From Certhia americana (taxonomy: Eukaryota > Chordata > Aves > Passeriformes > Certhiidae), in assembly GCA_018697195.1 (NCBI GenBank), contig CM031878.1:70533062-70597061 (forward strand): a DNA stretch of 64,000 nt, given 5' to 3'. Below, in pieces: positions 49,501 to 62,800 of the stretch. A program made the position numbers and the translations under genes. The stretch's first letter is position 1. Each line of letters begins with the position of its first letter. Below the pieces are notes generated by a model that saw only the letters and a list, made by a program, of their open reading frames with translations, made no database searches and was not told the DNA's origin.

Positions 49501-52500
49501 GCCTCTGTATTCTGCCAGATATTACCAGCTTCCTGCTTCTTTCTCCGTTTCCTGTTTTTTCTTACTTTTGTTGCTGTCTTGGGATTTGTCCAGTGTAAAA
49601 TTCAGGACAGTACATGGCATAGTCTGTCACCACAGCAAAAGATGAAAAGCCCGTGAGGAATAAGAGAAAAATTACTCCTGAGCATCCTCAGGTGATTCTA
49701 TGCAGTATGCTGGCTGAAGCAGTCCTTTGATTGCAGTTCTCCAAGCTGCAAGAGAGGGTGGAGACAGCAGAATCCCGTGTGTCTGTCCTGGAGACCATGA
49801 TTGATGACCTTCAGTGGGACATTGATAAGATCCGCAAGAGGGAGCAGAGGCTCAACCGTCACCTGGCCGACGTCCTGGAACGAGTAAGTGCTGCTGGCCA
49901 GGAAACCTGGGAAGTGGGAGTGGTGTTGGATGGTTGTGTGACATCCTCTTTGGGACTTTGCTGTGACACCTGAGAACCTGCAGCGTACCTTCTTTGGTCT
50001 TGATTCTACTGCATCACTCTTTGAGTATTTCACTGGGTCTTGAGGAAATCTCTTGCATTTTTTTTTGCAGGTAAATTCCAAAGGCTACAAAGTGTATGGA
50101 GCTGGGAGCAGCCTCTATGGAGGAACAATCACCATTAATGCCCGCAAGGTAAGGTCAGCTTGGTTGTGGGCAAGGGGAAAAATAAAGGCAAGGAGAACAA
50201 GGGCCACAGTTTGAATAGAATTTAGATACTTATTTTAGGTACTTGTTAGATCCTGTGCCACAAATCAGGGTGACTCTGGACAAGCCATTTTATCTGTGTA
50301 CAAGTTTCCTACTTAAGAAACACCTGTTGGAATTAGACTGTGTCTCACTGGGTCAAGTTACTGAGTGCTCAGTCTGTAATTACTGTTACTGCATTAACAG
50401 ATAGTTCATTAGCACTCTCAGGAGACACATTAACATTAGGATTTACAAGCAGTTTATCCCAACAGTTTGAGGAGATGAATGCAGAGCTGGAAGAGAATAA
50501 AGAGCTTGCTGGGAATCGCCTTAATGAATTGGAGGAACTACGTCAGGATCTTGAGGAAGTAACAACACAGAATGAAAAGCTCAAGGTGAGTCGCCTGTGG
50601 CTATGTGAGGAGGAAGATGTTCTGCGGGATGGGCTGTCCTCAGCTTTGCAGTGCTGTGTCTCCAGAAAACCTCATTAGCAGTGTCTGTTGTGAGCTTGCT
50701 CTTTGACTTCGTGTTACACTTTGCTCCAGGTAAAATTCAGCGAGTCTGTGGCTCCACTTGCAGTTCAGTGCGTGGGTGACACCGTGTGGTCACTGCCGGA
50801 AATTGCAGTGGGTTCCTGCCCGTGTCCCATTCTGATCTTAGAGTCCGTATTCGCCGTGACTGGTTAAAATTGTTTTCACGTCTTTACAAGTAGTGATCCC
50901 TCTCCCACCTTCCCCATGCCCTGTGCAAGTGGAACCAGAGACCAGAAACAATCAGGGAGCTTGTGTGGGGAGAGAGGCTCTTGAAAGAGTCAATGAATTT
51001 ATGTCTTTGCCAGTGTGGGGGATGGATAGATGGGAAGCAGTCTATGAATTTGTGATATTTTAAAGGTGGTTATGCAAGAAGCTGTGACTCTGTGGTAGAT
51101 AAATATATGACAGTGAGGATAATCCAAATGTCATCTTAGTGGTCAGTGCCTGTTACAAAAAATGTCTGTCCTGATAACCTAAATTTCAGAGATCTGATGG
51201 TGGGAACTTGTCTTGAGGCACTTCTGAATTCTTTTTATCCACATGAGTTTGTTTGAAGAGAAATGGTCTTTAGCTTACAACATTTTTTTTTACTCCCTAA
51301 TTAGTTTTAAGCTGAATGCATGTATATATGTGTCTGATTCACTGCTGCTAGTCACAGTCATTTGCTAACTTTTTTTTAGGAATTCAGTTCCGTACCTCTG
51401 GGTTGTTTTTTCATTTCTCTTTCTGTCAGTCATTATATCTTACTGGTAGAAGACTACCATAATGCCTACTTTAGCATGTGGATTTTCTCTGTTCTCTCCT
51501 ACTTTTCTATGTGTCCATCTTTATGGATTTGGGTGTTTACACTTTATTATGTTTTTCAAGTTTATGTCTTTGACAGAAGCTTTCATGACTCAAGAGTCAA
51601 AAACTTCCATCATGTGGTTGTGCAAGAGAAGCAGCCTAGTTAGTTCATGCAGAGCACACAGAGACTTTTGAAAAAGTTGGACCCTTTTAAAGTAGATCAC
51701 TTGGACCTACTTCACAGCAATGCTATTGAAATTGCACACTTGTCTTTGCTTGTGGCAGTTTGATTCACTGTTCTCCTGCCTTGAGAGACAGAAACCAAAG
51801 TCAAGGAGATAATTTGTGCCATATTCTTGTGTCCCAACTAGGTTGAGCTGCGACGAGCAGTGGAAGAGGCTGTGAAGGAGACCCCAGAATATCGCTGCAT
51901 GCAGTCTCAGTTTTCTGTTTTGTATAACGAGAGTCTCCAGCTGAAGGCACACCTTGATGAGGCCCGCACACTGCTCCACGGCACCCGTGCCACACACCAG
52001 CGCCAGGTGGAACTGATCGAGGTAACACCTCTGTCCCGTCAGCTTGGGAGCTCTGTCGTGCCACTGACTATCACTGCTGGGTCTGTGTGCCTCTGCGAAC
52101 GCTCAGGAAATTTATGTTTGTAGCAATAATTCATGCTGTTGTGGTACCTTATGTTGATGTGGTGAGAGATACTCTAGATTGAAAGCACAAAGTTTGTTTC
52201 CTTTTTGTTCTTCAGAGGGATGAGGTCAGCCTTCACAAGAAGCTACGCACAGAGGTGATTCAGCTGGAGGACACCTTGGCACAAGTCCGCAAAGAATATG
52301 AGATGTTGAGGATAGAGTTTGAACAAACACTTGCTGCCAATGAGCAAGCAGGTATGGTGTTGTTCTGCTGTACCTAAAAACAAAACACCACCTACCTACC
52401 AAATCCCATTAGGGGCTACAGTGCATTAGAATACCTGGCTTGATTCTTTGTTACTGTTAAATACTTGCTTTGGCAGGTCTCTTCATCTCAAAAAACAAAG

Positions 52501-55500
52501 CTCTTCACCTGTTTTATTGGAAAGACCAGTTCCATGTTATCTGACTTCTTTCTAGATGCTGCATAATAGAAACATTTTTGTAACACTTTGCTTTATGGCA
52601 GGATATGCATTATTAAAAGTTACTTGTGGGGAAGGATTCATTTCCAGGTCTGTAAGGAAAATCTAGATAGCAAAGCAGTAATTCTTAAATTTCATCACAG
52701 GAAACAAATTATTTCTGAAGTAGCATTTAGATCAGATTTCTTCTGTAACATGACACGTTTCCCACAGGATCATGGATATAAAAATAATGTTAAGTGGGAA
52801 CTTAGGACTGTGAATTTCCAAGGACTTATGGTTGCGTATAAAACTGGCATGATGTTTTTTCTGCAAGTGTTTTGTGTTGCTTTGTTGTGTGGCAGAATGG
52901 TAAGAGTCTTATTTTGTTCTTTGTCATTGTCGCTTAGCTCCATCTCCATGAAAGTCCTCAGGAAGGCTGATAGAAGTGTGGTTTGTTACAGAGGCGTTTC
53001 TGTTTTTCCAGGCCCAATTAATCGGGAGATGCGTCACCTCATCAGCAGCCTCCAGAATCACAACCACCAGCTGAAGGGTGAGGTGTTGAGATACAAGCGC
53101 AAACTGAGAGAGGCCCAGTCTGACCTAAGCAAGGTAACACAGAAGGAAATAGCAGAAAAGAGGGGAAGGGTGCTTAGGAGATGGGGGAATGCTGTCACCC
53201 TTGCCAGCAATGTCAACATTTTAGATGTGCTGTGCAGGATGCAGAGAAATTTTCTGTGGAGCTCTGCACTCTGCTGCTTCCTTTGACCAAATGAATGCTC
53301 TTCCTTTGTGTAGTGCTACATGAAAAGGTGGCGTGGAAGCATGGATTTGGGAAGACATGGGAGAAGCGGGTGAGGAGGACTCCTGGCTAAGAACTTAAAC
53401 ATTTATTTTCTTGGTCATCTCTCTTGCTGTTCCATGCCAGATCCGCTCACGCAGTGGCAGTGCTCTCCTCCAGTCCCAGTCCAGCACTGAAGACACGAAG
53501 GAGGAACCTGCAGAGATCAAGCAGGAGCCTGATGATCCTTCTGCTCAAGTGTCTGTTCCCAAGGCTGCTTCTGAAGATGTTAATGAAATGAAGGCCAGGC
53601 GAGATGAAGAGGAACGGGAGCGAGAGAGACGGGAAAGGGAGAGGGAACGAGAGAAGGAGAAAGAGAGAGAACGAGAAAAAGAGAAAGAGAAGGAAAAGGA
53701 ACGAGAGCGGGAAAAGCAGAAGCAGAAGGAATCAGAGAAGGACAGAGAGTCCAAAGAGAAGGAGAAAGGGAAGCATGAAGATGGAAGAAAGAAGGAGGCT
53801 GAAGTGATAAAGCAGTTAAAGGCTGAGCTCAAGTAAGATTTTTCGTTTCTCCCTTTCCTCTGGAAGCAGTGCCTAAGCCTGGGATGTTCACATGTTCGTA
53901 GTTTTATGGGATCAGCATTATTGAAGTTCAGAGCTGAGTTTCTTGATACCCTCTGTATTTGATTGTGATATGGTCAATGTAGTGTTTTTCCTACAATAGT
54001 CTGAAGCATGAATTACCAAACCAGATACTACATGGTGTGGGTCAAGTAGTGTTTATTTGTTGCTGTCATAACAATAGCATAAAAGTTCACAGCAGCAGGT
54101 TATGAGAGGACATAGCAGTGTTCCCATTCCTGGATGGTTCCCAAAGCAATGGTGGATAGTTTTTAGCTTATTATTAGGATACATATTTTATCTTCACCTC
54201 ATTTCTTGCCTTTCGACCCATGAGCCTGAACATGTTTCTTTTCCAGCCTGTACTTAGCTACTGTTTTATGTTACTGGGATAAGATGAGCCAAGGATGACT
54301 CCATATACATATGGGAGATGGAGAGAATATTGCTTGGCTCTCCTGCTGGCTGTATAGTGTTGTGGCTTTGCTTCCCTGTACTCAAGGTGGTCTTTCTCCC
54401 TTTCTCCAGGAAGGCCCAGGAGAGCCAGAAGGAGATGAAACTGTTACTAGATATGTACCGCTCTGCCCCCAAAGAACAGAGGGACAAAGTGCAGCTGATG
54501 GCAGCTGAGAAAAAGGCAAAAGCTGAGGTATTTCTAATTTTTCTTCCTTTTTTTCTTTTTAATGTGTTACTTAAACTTCTTTTCAGATACTCTGCATCAG
54601 AACTATGTTGTTTGTCTCCTCAGAACTGAGGATTGTTTGTCTTCTAAGCTTTATCACTGAAGAGATTAGAGATAAGGAGATAAGCAGGGTCTAGCTGCTA
54701 ATGCAGGCACACACACACAACTGTCTCTAGGTTCATAAGCACAGATCCACTTGCAGATTCCTTACGTACCAGCAAGTCCCTCTGGGACCCCTGTTTTTCC
54801 AAGTCCCTCTTGCCTTCTTCACAAGCAGGTCTCACCTCTAGGAAGCACTTAATCTGTACAGCACACATGCGTGGGGTAAAGAGTTAGATTACACAGCAGT
54901 ACTTAAGAAAATGTGTAATAAAAAGATACAAGAAGTTAGGACAGGCTGTGATGATCATGTGCAAGGCTGAGCCAGACAAATGTGTACTGACTGCTTATAT
55001 TTTCCATGGCACTGGCTCCTTTTATACCCTTCTGTGTCTAACCCAAATTTGTTCATTCTTAATCTTCATTTCCCTGTACATTGCTTCTGGATTTGAATAG
55101 TTCTTGATTCCCACAGCTGTCCCAGTTCAGGATCCATTCCTGGCTTACTGTGTCATCAGTTATAAAGTCCAAGCTGATCTTCCTGGAAGTGGTTCCTGTG
55201 GTTTCTTGGAAGCCTATTAGCTGTTTTGACTGGAGAGATTTGCTTCCTCTCTTTGTGTTTGTTTTGTCAGGTTTCTGTCGCTGTATATTTTGGTTTGGGT
55301 TTTTTTCCTTCTCCCACCCACAAGATAATCTTGATGGGATAAATATTTTCACACTCTCATGTGCTCTCATCAGTTAGTGTGACTCACCATGTTTCATTCT
55401 CATCACTGCCTCCCTTACCATTTGTCTGCCAGGTTGCTATCTCTGTTTTATTTTACCTTCTCCTTTTCCTATTATCTCCTTCTTGTATGGAAAAAGGTCC

Positions 55501-58500
55501 TTGAGCAGATGCCCTTAAAGGAGCAGATGCTCTCTGTCCACTTGTACAATTGCAAGAGACTGATCTTCCTACTCTGATAAAAGATGCTGTGAAATTTTCA
55601 AAGGTGTGGAAGTCAAGATCTTGGGCTGACAGTCCATCTCAATGGTACATCTGCCTGTAATACTCTGTCAAAATGATGTGGGGTTTTTTTGCTGTGCTTT
55701 GAAGGCAGTCCTGAGTGTTTCAGAATTTTGGAGAAAACAGGCTCTCAACAATGCTCAGGGCACATTCTTGTGTTTAGTATAATTTCTGGTTGGTTCTTGT
55801 AGCTTGAAGAACTGAGGCAACGGGTGAAAGAATTGGAAGACAAGGAAAAAAAGGAGAGTAAAAAGATGGCTGATGAGGATGCTCTCCGCAAGATCCGAGC
55901 AGTGGAGGAACAGATTGAATATCTACAGAAGAAACTTGCCATGGCTAAGCAGGTGAGAAGTTTCTGATGAGTTCTCTCTTGACTGGAGCAGCTGTGAAGG
56001 AGCTGTCTTCAGGTTACATTCAGGGAGGGAGAAGGAATTTATATCTGCATGGGCCAGAGATGGGATTTTGATCCATGTTTACCAAAAGCAAAAGACCCAC
56101 CAACAAAATAACCCACTCCACCCTCAGCTCCAGGGTATCACAGGCAGGTCATGGTGGGAAATGTTTAATAACAATTAAATATTAAATAAACAGTTAAACA
56201 TGTGGGCTTGGTGAAGCACACAGAGGAAAAATGGCTTTATCAGCCATTAGGGGAAGAGATTACAATTTTTTTTAGAGTTATTATCACCTCAGTTCATCTA
56301 GTGAATATGTTTGCATGGAACAGGAGGTACATACCTTCTGCTAAAAAAACACTCAATCCACTGAGAGAGCAGGACCACCTCACCAGGGTAGAGGCAAGCC
56401 AGTGAATTGACATATGCTATTTTGGAATTTGAATTCTGGTTATTGTAGAACAGAACTGCTCTGCCTTTTCAATGCTGAAGTGGCCAAAGTGAGTTAAAGA
56501 AGCTTGGCAGCATGTTAGTTGGAAGCTGTTGAGCTGTCCACATGTAGAATTTTTGGCCCGGTGTACCTGCTGTTCAGCTGCTGGAAATTGGTAGCTGGGT
56601 TCTGCCCAGTTCTGGCAACAATGGTGTCAAAGGTGATTCTGCCAGACAAGAGATAGGTGACCATCTTTTCTCTACACCTTCAAATTCAGAGTATCTCTGG
56701 TGTGTGCAGAGTTGCAGGAAATTAATTTTTGTGGATGATAGTGTTCTCTGACATCAAGAATCTTCCTCCATCTTCGCTAGGTTTGGTGTCTCTGAATATG
56801 ATGTTCAGGCTCACTGTAGGGGGTCCAGGGCACTGTTTGGCCAGAGCCTGTGATTCTTTTGCAGGAGGAAGAGGCCCTGCTGTCGGAAATGGATGTCACA
56901 GGCCAAGCCTTTGAAGACATGCAAGAGCAGAATATCCGCCTGATGCAGCAGCTGCGGGAGAAGGATGATGCCAACTTCAAGCTGATGTCAGAACGTATCA
57001 AGTCCAACCAGATCCATAAGCTGCTGAAAGAGGAAAAGGAGGAGCTGGCAGACCAAGTTTTGACACTGAAGACACAGGTAATATGGGAAAAATGAGAGAG
57101 GACAAGAGCTGGTGGGGAAGGTGGAGGTGTTGTGAGTTACCTGTTTTAGGCAGCTGCACACAGCCGTTTGCTTGCTCCCCCACTGAAGGGAAGGGGAAAG
57201 AATCAGAAGGGACAAAGTGAGAAAACAGGAGAGATGAAATAAAGACAGTTTAACAATTAAAGCAAAGATGTCTGTACAAGTGAAACAAGAAATTAATTAA
57301 TTAATTATTTCCTGGGGCAAGCAGGAGTTTGGTCGTTTCCAGGAAGGCAGGGCTTCGTCATTCCTTATTTAATAAATGCTGCAGCTCTGAACATCCTCCC
57401 TCTTCCTCCTTTCCACCAGCTATTATTGCTGAGCTCGGTAGGGTACACACATCGTAGGGTATGGAACATCCCTTGGGCCAGCTGGATCAGCTGTCCTGGC
57501 TTTGTGGCATCCCAGCTTCTTGGGCACTCCGTACACCTTACATGGTGGTGGGTAGCATGAGACACAGAAGATCTTGGTGCTGTGTAAGTATTGCTTAGCA
57601 GCAGCTAAACCAGTGCTAGTGTTTTGTTCCAAAATGCAAAACAGAGCATGAAACCCTGAAAAGAATTAACTATCCTCACCAATATCAGTCCAGAATGGAA
57701 TGTTCCTCTCACCAGCCTAGCAGGGCATCAGGCTTCAAAGGGGCCTGTTTCTGTAAGACTGAGACTGCTGTATGAGCATTAAAATACCCTACAGGTTCAC
57801 GGCTATGGAGAGCAAATGGGTGAGAAAAAGCTAGAAATCCTTTTCTTGTTGGAATGGTACTTCTGCCTGCATATTCTACCTATACCTGTATTGGTAACAA
57901 GCAGGAGGAGTTGAAAACAATGGTTCAGTCTGACCTACCTCAGACATGGGTGCAGACTGGGAGAAGAAGTCACTGAGAACACTGGAACAGAGAAGGACTT
58001 GTGGGTTCTGGTGGATGAGAGGTTGGTCATGACCCAGCAACACACAATGGCAGCCCAGAATGCCAGCTGCATCCTGGACTGCATCCAAAGCAGTGTGGGC
58101 AGCAGGCTGAGGGAGGGGATTCTGTCCCTTTACTCTGCCCTCAAGAGACCCCAGGTGCAGTGTTGCATCCAGCTCTGGAAAGTGTTACGTCCAGCTCTGG
58201 ATTTGCAGCGTAGGAAAGACACCTGGACCTGTTGGAGGGAGTCCAGAGCAGCCTATAAAAGTGATGAGAAGAAATGAGCACCTCTGATAAAAGCATAGGC
58301 TGAGAGAGTTGGGCTTGTTCAGCATGACAAGACTGAGGGGAAACTTCACTGCAGCCTTCCAGCACCCTGAAGGAGGCTTAGAAAAAGGAGGGAGAGGAAT
58401 TTTTTATATGAGCATCTAGTGACAGAACAAGAGGCAGTAGTTTTAAACTGTAAGAGGGCAGGCTTAAATTAGATGTTGGGAAGAAATTCTTTACTCAGAG

Positions 58501-60906
58501 AGTGGTGAGGCACTGCTAGAGGTTGCCCAAAGAAGTTGTGGATGCCCCATCCATGGAAATGTTCAAGGCCAGGCTTGGATGGCTTGGTGTCCTATTGGAA
58601 GTTATCCCAGGGAGGCTGGGACTAGGTGATGTTAAAGATCCCTTCCAGTCCTGTCATCCTTGGAACCACTGTGGAACTCTTCACTGCCTCGCAGCAAGTC
58701 TTTAAGCCACTGTCCAAAAATTAAGACATCTTAATTTCAAATATTTGACTGCTAAGTTTTAAATTGTTCATCAGAGAGGTCTGGGTGCAGCTCTGTGGAT
58801 ACTGGCACAGCTGTTCAGGGAGAAAAAGGAAAGTTGAAGGTGTGCTCTCTAGTGATGGAGAAGCAGGGGTAGTTTTAACCTGAAGCTTGAGTGACAGCTC
58901 TGAGAACCCACAGAGCACGCATTCATTCCTTCTGTACTTTCTGTCTCCCTTTCCAAGGTGGATGCCCAGCTGCAGGTTGTACGTAAGCTAGAGGAGAAGG
59001 AACACTTACTGCAGAGCAGTATTGGAACAGGAGAGAAGGAGTTGGGTCTGCGAACACAGGCCTTGGAAATGAACAAACGCAAGGTGAGTGATGCCTTCAT
59101 TTCCCCTCGGATTGTGAGGTGGAGCTGCTGCCTTGTGGGGAGGCTCTGAGCTCTCGATGTCATTACAGAACCTGATATTCCCTGGTTTTGGATGAGTACA
59201 TCAGAAGGCTGAGGAGCCTTGGAGATAATTATGATTAAAGTGCTAGAGACTGATATTTTCCTTTGATAAGGAGAAGCAGGTCATACATGTTTCTGTGATA
59301 CCTATGGGGAAGGAGGAGACAGCAGCCTGATGAACTTAACTGTGGTCAAAGCTTTTGTAGGAAAGATGAGATAAGCAAAAGGAAAATACACCTGGGGAAT
59401 GTGAACACTTAACAAATGCCTAAGATTAATAAAGTAGGTGTGTTTCCTACATCTTACAGTTGATGCTGCCTTTGTTGTTAAGTTGTAGTAGAAATGTAGA
59501 AATAACATTAAAACAGGCAGAAAGGAAAGCAGGACTATCACTGTGAAGAGGACCTGGGGAGAATTCAGCAGAGTCACCTGTGAGTGCTTAATACAACAAT
59601 TCATGGTATTAAGGGCATTTGGTTATAAAGTTAGCAGACAACTGGTGGAGATTTTAAGAAATAGGTGTCTTGCAGTTCTGTCTAATTCAGCTATAGAACT
59701 GCCTCTAAAACACTTTAACAGAGAAAATGTGGAAGCTGGCAGGCTGAAAATGCATTAAGAGAATTGGATGATAATTAGTGTTTTTGTAAGTGATGTGCTT
59801 TGCAGTCTGCCAAGGTTTGTCTCTACCCAAAGGAATCTTGAAGCTACATGATTAGAACTTGTTGATAATAAGGTGATAACAAGGGACTAGAAATCACTAG
59901 AGCTGTTCTTCTGTGTTTGGTCATTCTATACTGGTTTTCTTTCTCAGGCCATGGATGCAGCCCAGCTTGCAGATGATCTGAAGGCCCAGCTAGAGCTGGC
60001 TCAGAAGAAGTTACATGATTTTCAGGAGGAGATTGTGGAAAACAGAGTAACTAGAGAGAAAGAGATGTTCAACTTCAAAAGGGCTGAGGTATATATCCTA
60101 TATACAATCCTTCAGTCCTGTCTCTTTAGTGTCCTTCTCCTTGTACACTGAGTTTGCAGAGGGTTTCAGCTAAACAGGTCCTGGTGTCCAGTTTCACTTT
60201 GATTTCGACTTCTTCAGGTCTTGGCTCATTCAGATTTTGTCCACTGATCACTACTTCTGGCATCAGATGATCATGTTGTGTCTTGGATTTTAAGGGATGA
60301 AACGATGGGTGGCATGACTTAGCCAGGTGCACGTTCTCTTTGGTCCCTAAAGAAGCTGACAGAGAATGTACTGGTCCTTCACTTGTCTCCTGTTTTTGTG
60401 CAGGAAGATATTTCTAGGTTGCGCAGGAAGCTGGAGACCACAAAGAAGCCTGACATGGTTCCCAACTGTGACGAGATCCTGATGGAGGAAATCAAGGATT
60501 ACAAGGTGAGCATCTGTGTGTATCAGCTTCCCTTTTTACTTCAGTCAGAAGATGTCTAGACATGCTTTCAGTATCTTGACATCTCTGTACTCTGGCACAG
60601 AAGAAACCATGTTGTCCTTCTGAGGAATGGAAGTACCTTCGTCTTGAGATATCTCTGAGTGTAGCAGGTGGGCTGCAGGGCCCATCACAGCTCTGTGTCT
60701 GTGTGTGTGTCTGTGTGTGTGTGTTGCAGGCCCGCCTGACGTGCCCATGCTGCAACATGCGCAAGAAGGACGCGGTGCTCACCAAGTGCTTCCATGTCTT
60801 CTGCTTCGAGTGTGTGAAGACACGCTACGACACCCGGCAGCGCAAGTGCCCCAAGTGCAATGCGGCCTTCGGGGCCAATGACTTCCACAGGATCTACATT
60901 GGCTGA
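46540..60906 (+). CDS. RNF20: E3 ubiquitin ligase RNF20 (BRE1A), 19 coding exons
   Basis: With RNF40 and UBE2A/B it monoubiquitinates histone H2B at Lys120, promoting H3K4/K79 methylation and elongation. Coding exons: 46540-46668, 46792-46959, 47071-47218, 47380-47562, 48804-48922, 49737-49883, 50071-50148, 50466-50585, 51842-52021, 52216-52351, 53012-53133, 53441-53832, 54410-54527, 55803-55952, 56865-57077, 58958-59083, 59948-60088, 60404-60505, 60730-60906. All have GT/AG borders and join in frame to 982 residues (human 975). RNF20 rather than RNF40 is shown by [25 protein letters not shown] and [14 protein letters not shown]. Most of the body is heptad-rich coiled coil. An R/E/K-rich low-complexity segment occupies exon 53441-53832. 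The C-terminal C3HC4 RING is complete: Cys929, Cys932, Cys944, His946, Cys949, Cys952, Cys964, Cys967, ending FHRIYIG. Confidence 0.98.
47563..56864 (+). other. RNF20: RNF20 central introns, contents
   Basis: Introns longer than 300 bases here are 47563-48803, 48923-49736, 50149-50465, 50586-51841, 52352-53011, 53134-53440, 53833-54409, 54528-55802 and 55953-56864. I saw no extra coding exon, RNA gene or clear mobile element in them. The longest frame (52588-53286, 232 codons) is intron read-through joined to exon 53012-53133. Confidence 0.6.
57078..60403 (+). other. RNF20: RNF20 3' introns, contents
   Basis: Introns 57078-58957, 59084-59947 and 60089-60403. The first contains the long CR1 copy listed separately. 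The others hold nothing recognisable. Confidence 0.6.
57880..58665 (+). mobile_element. CR1 LINE fragment with remnant of ORF2 C terminus
   Basis: Longest CR1 copy in the window, about 790 bases, in RNF20 sense orientation. A frame from about 57990 reads [20 protein letters not shown] and then [18 protein letters not shown], the avian CR1 reverse-transcriptase tail. Frameshifts follow, and the 3' UTR (GATGCCCCATCCATGGAAAT, GTTCAAGGCCAGGCTTGGAT, GATCCCTTCCAGTCCTGTC) completes the order. Not functional. Confidence 0.92.
60694..60726 (+). repeat. RNF20: (TG)n tract at RNF20 last acceptor
   Basis: TG dinucleotides with two C interruptions run directly into TTGCAG, the acceptor of the RING-coding exon. 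Confidence 0.95.
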
Positions 60907-61040
60907 GAGCCCCAGAGAGCCTCTGCCTGTGCTGAGCCAGCCTCCCTCCCTCTCTGTCAGCTTCTGCCACCTGAGCTGCAGTGTCTTCTGGGAGGTGCAT
61001 TCAGAGTCTAAAAATAAATGCACTCTGGATCTTGCTTCCT
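60907..61040 (+). terminator. RNF20: RNF20 3' UTR and poly(A) signal
   Basis: AATAAA at 61013-61018, 107 bases after the stop codon, gives a very short 3' UTR. Cleavage is expected near 61035. Longer alternative ends cannot be excluded. Confidence 0.75.
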
Positions 61041-62455
61041 TTTGAGACCCTGTCCCTTTGGTCTTGCCCTCAGTTTTTGTGTGCTCTTTGTGCCTGAGAG
61101 GAAATTTCCCATCCCTTGCTTTCACCCTTCCGAGGTGGGAACATGCAACTGAAGTGCTGCCTTGGGATGGAAGCTGAGCTGCAGCAGAAATTAGTGAGAG
61201 CTTTATTTGAGGGCTCTGCTTTGGATGCTAATTAAATCCCATCAATGGATGGCACTGCTCCTGGGAGGGAAGAGTTTCCCAATTAACAGGTGCAATAGAG
61301 ACCAAGGAACTGAATCTGTAGACTCAGTGGAGCAACTCCTTTTGTACCTTCCTGAGTCAGGGCTAGAACCTCTGAGGGCTAGTGCACTATCCTCCCTAGT
61401 CCCAAACACATCTAAATCTCCAGAAGAGGAGAAAGGAGAGATCTTGGAGACCCTTAGAAAATAGCATTCCACTGATGAGCCCTGGTTGATGTATTCACCT
61501 TCCCTTAGGCTGAGGCATTGCTATCATTGTCCTTCTCAGAAAAGGAGTTCTAGTAGTTCCTTTCCTGCGGCTTTACCACAAAGATTAATCTTGTGATGCA
61601 CAAATTCGTATTAAAGCTGTTGTTTGGTTTATTTTTCTGCTTTTCTTGTCTCTGATACTATATTCCTTCCATCCTTTTTCCAGTTCCAGGAAGCATTTCT
61701 CACAAGCTTTAAACTTCAGCAATAGAGGCACTTAATTTCTTCCTTCCTCTGCTTTCAAAATATGCTCAAATAGAACAACTTTTATCCCTTTGGCTCTTTC
61801 TCCAGTACCTTATTCCTGACGCAACAGGAGGGCTAGGGTGCTACATTATTTCTGCAGTCATTTTGTCATGGCTGCTGGGAATTTTGTGAGGGATGTGGTG
61901 TGGTTCAAAGTCTCAAGTGCTCCTTGTGCTTCAAGGCTGCATCTGGAGTCTGCTCCTAAAATCAAAATGGGAATTGGTTAATTTGCAACTTTTCTTCCCT
62001 AGGGTGTAGTGTTTTCCCTGTAAACTTAATTTGCATGGAAGGTGCACCTGTCAGAGGTTTGTCTCTTGGGTGTCCCTTCCCTGACGCATGGAATCTACTG
62101 TCTTCCTCTATCTCCTCCCTGCAGGACATAACAGATACAAAGGCTCTTATACTATTCATTATTATCTTGGTGAAAACATTCAGAATATATGAATAAAGCC
62201 TTGTAAATAATGAGGAATCCTGAGAAGTGAGAAGGAACATGGCATCCTGCTTTTCCAAGAGGAACCTGGGATGCTGAGAGTTTCTGCCATGGTGTAAGAC
62301 CTGTTAGACAGAATGAGAGTAGAACCTACTCCCCTTTCACCAGAAGTTGCTCCCAGGATTACAGGTTGTGGCACCAAGCTGGCTGAGGAATGGTGTGGTA
62401 ATGCTGCTTTTTTGGGGTAGATTTTGGGGTACACAAGCCTATCTCCAACTCCATC
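61041..62455. other. Intergenic, no gene seen
   Basis: Unique-looking sequence with short open frames only. No homology recognised and no repeat of note. Confidence 0.5.
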
Positions 62456-62800
62456 AATGTAAGATATACAGCTATAGGCTGGGATACATATGTAAATATA
62501 ATTACAAATAGAAATAGGTCAATACACATAAAACATTTAAGGAGCCACACACCCTTAACTGCATCCATAGATACCAACAAAACTACATAGGATACATAGG
62601 AAATGGAACAAAACACATATAACAACATGTGTATACTAACATACATGTATACATATATGTATAATTACAAACATGTATATATATGCATGCATATATACAC
62701 AGCATACATCCATAAATATAACAAATATATGGAAATACTCCTATACACACAGCAGTGTATGTATGTAATACTCCATATAATTATCGCTCTCTATATTCCA
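62456..62800. repeat. AT/AC-rich degenerate ATACAT repeats
   Basis: Irregular ATAC, ATGT and TATATA units, densest at 62630-62770. Looks like a decayed compound microsatellite. Confidence 0.75.

Noticed and set aside
52588..53286. 232-codon open frame on the plus strand
   Set aside because: It is intron read-through that happens to be in frame with RNF20 exon 53012-53133; the exon has proper GT/AG borders.
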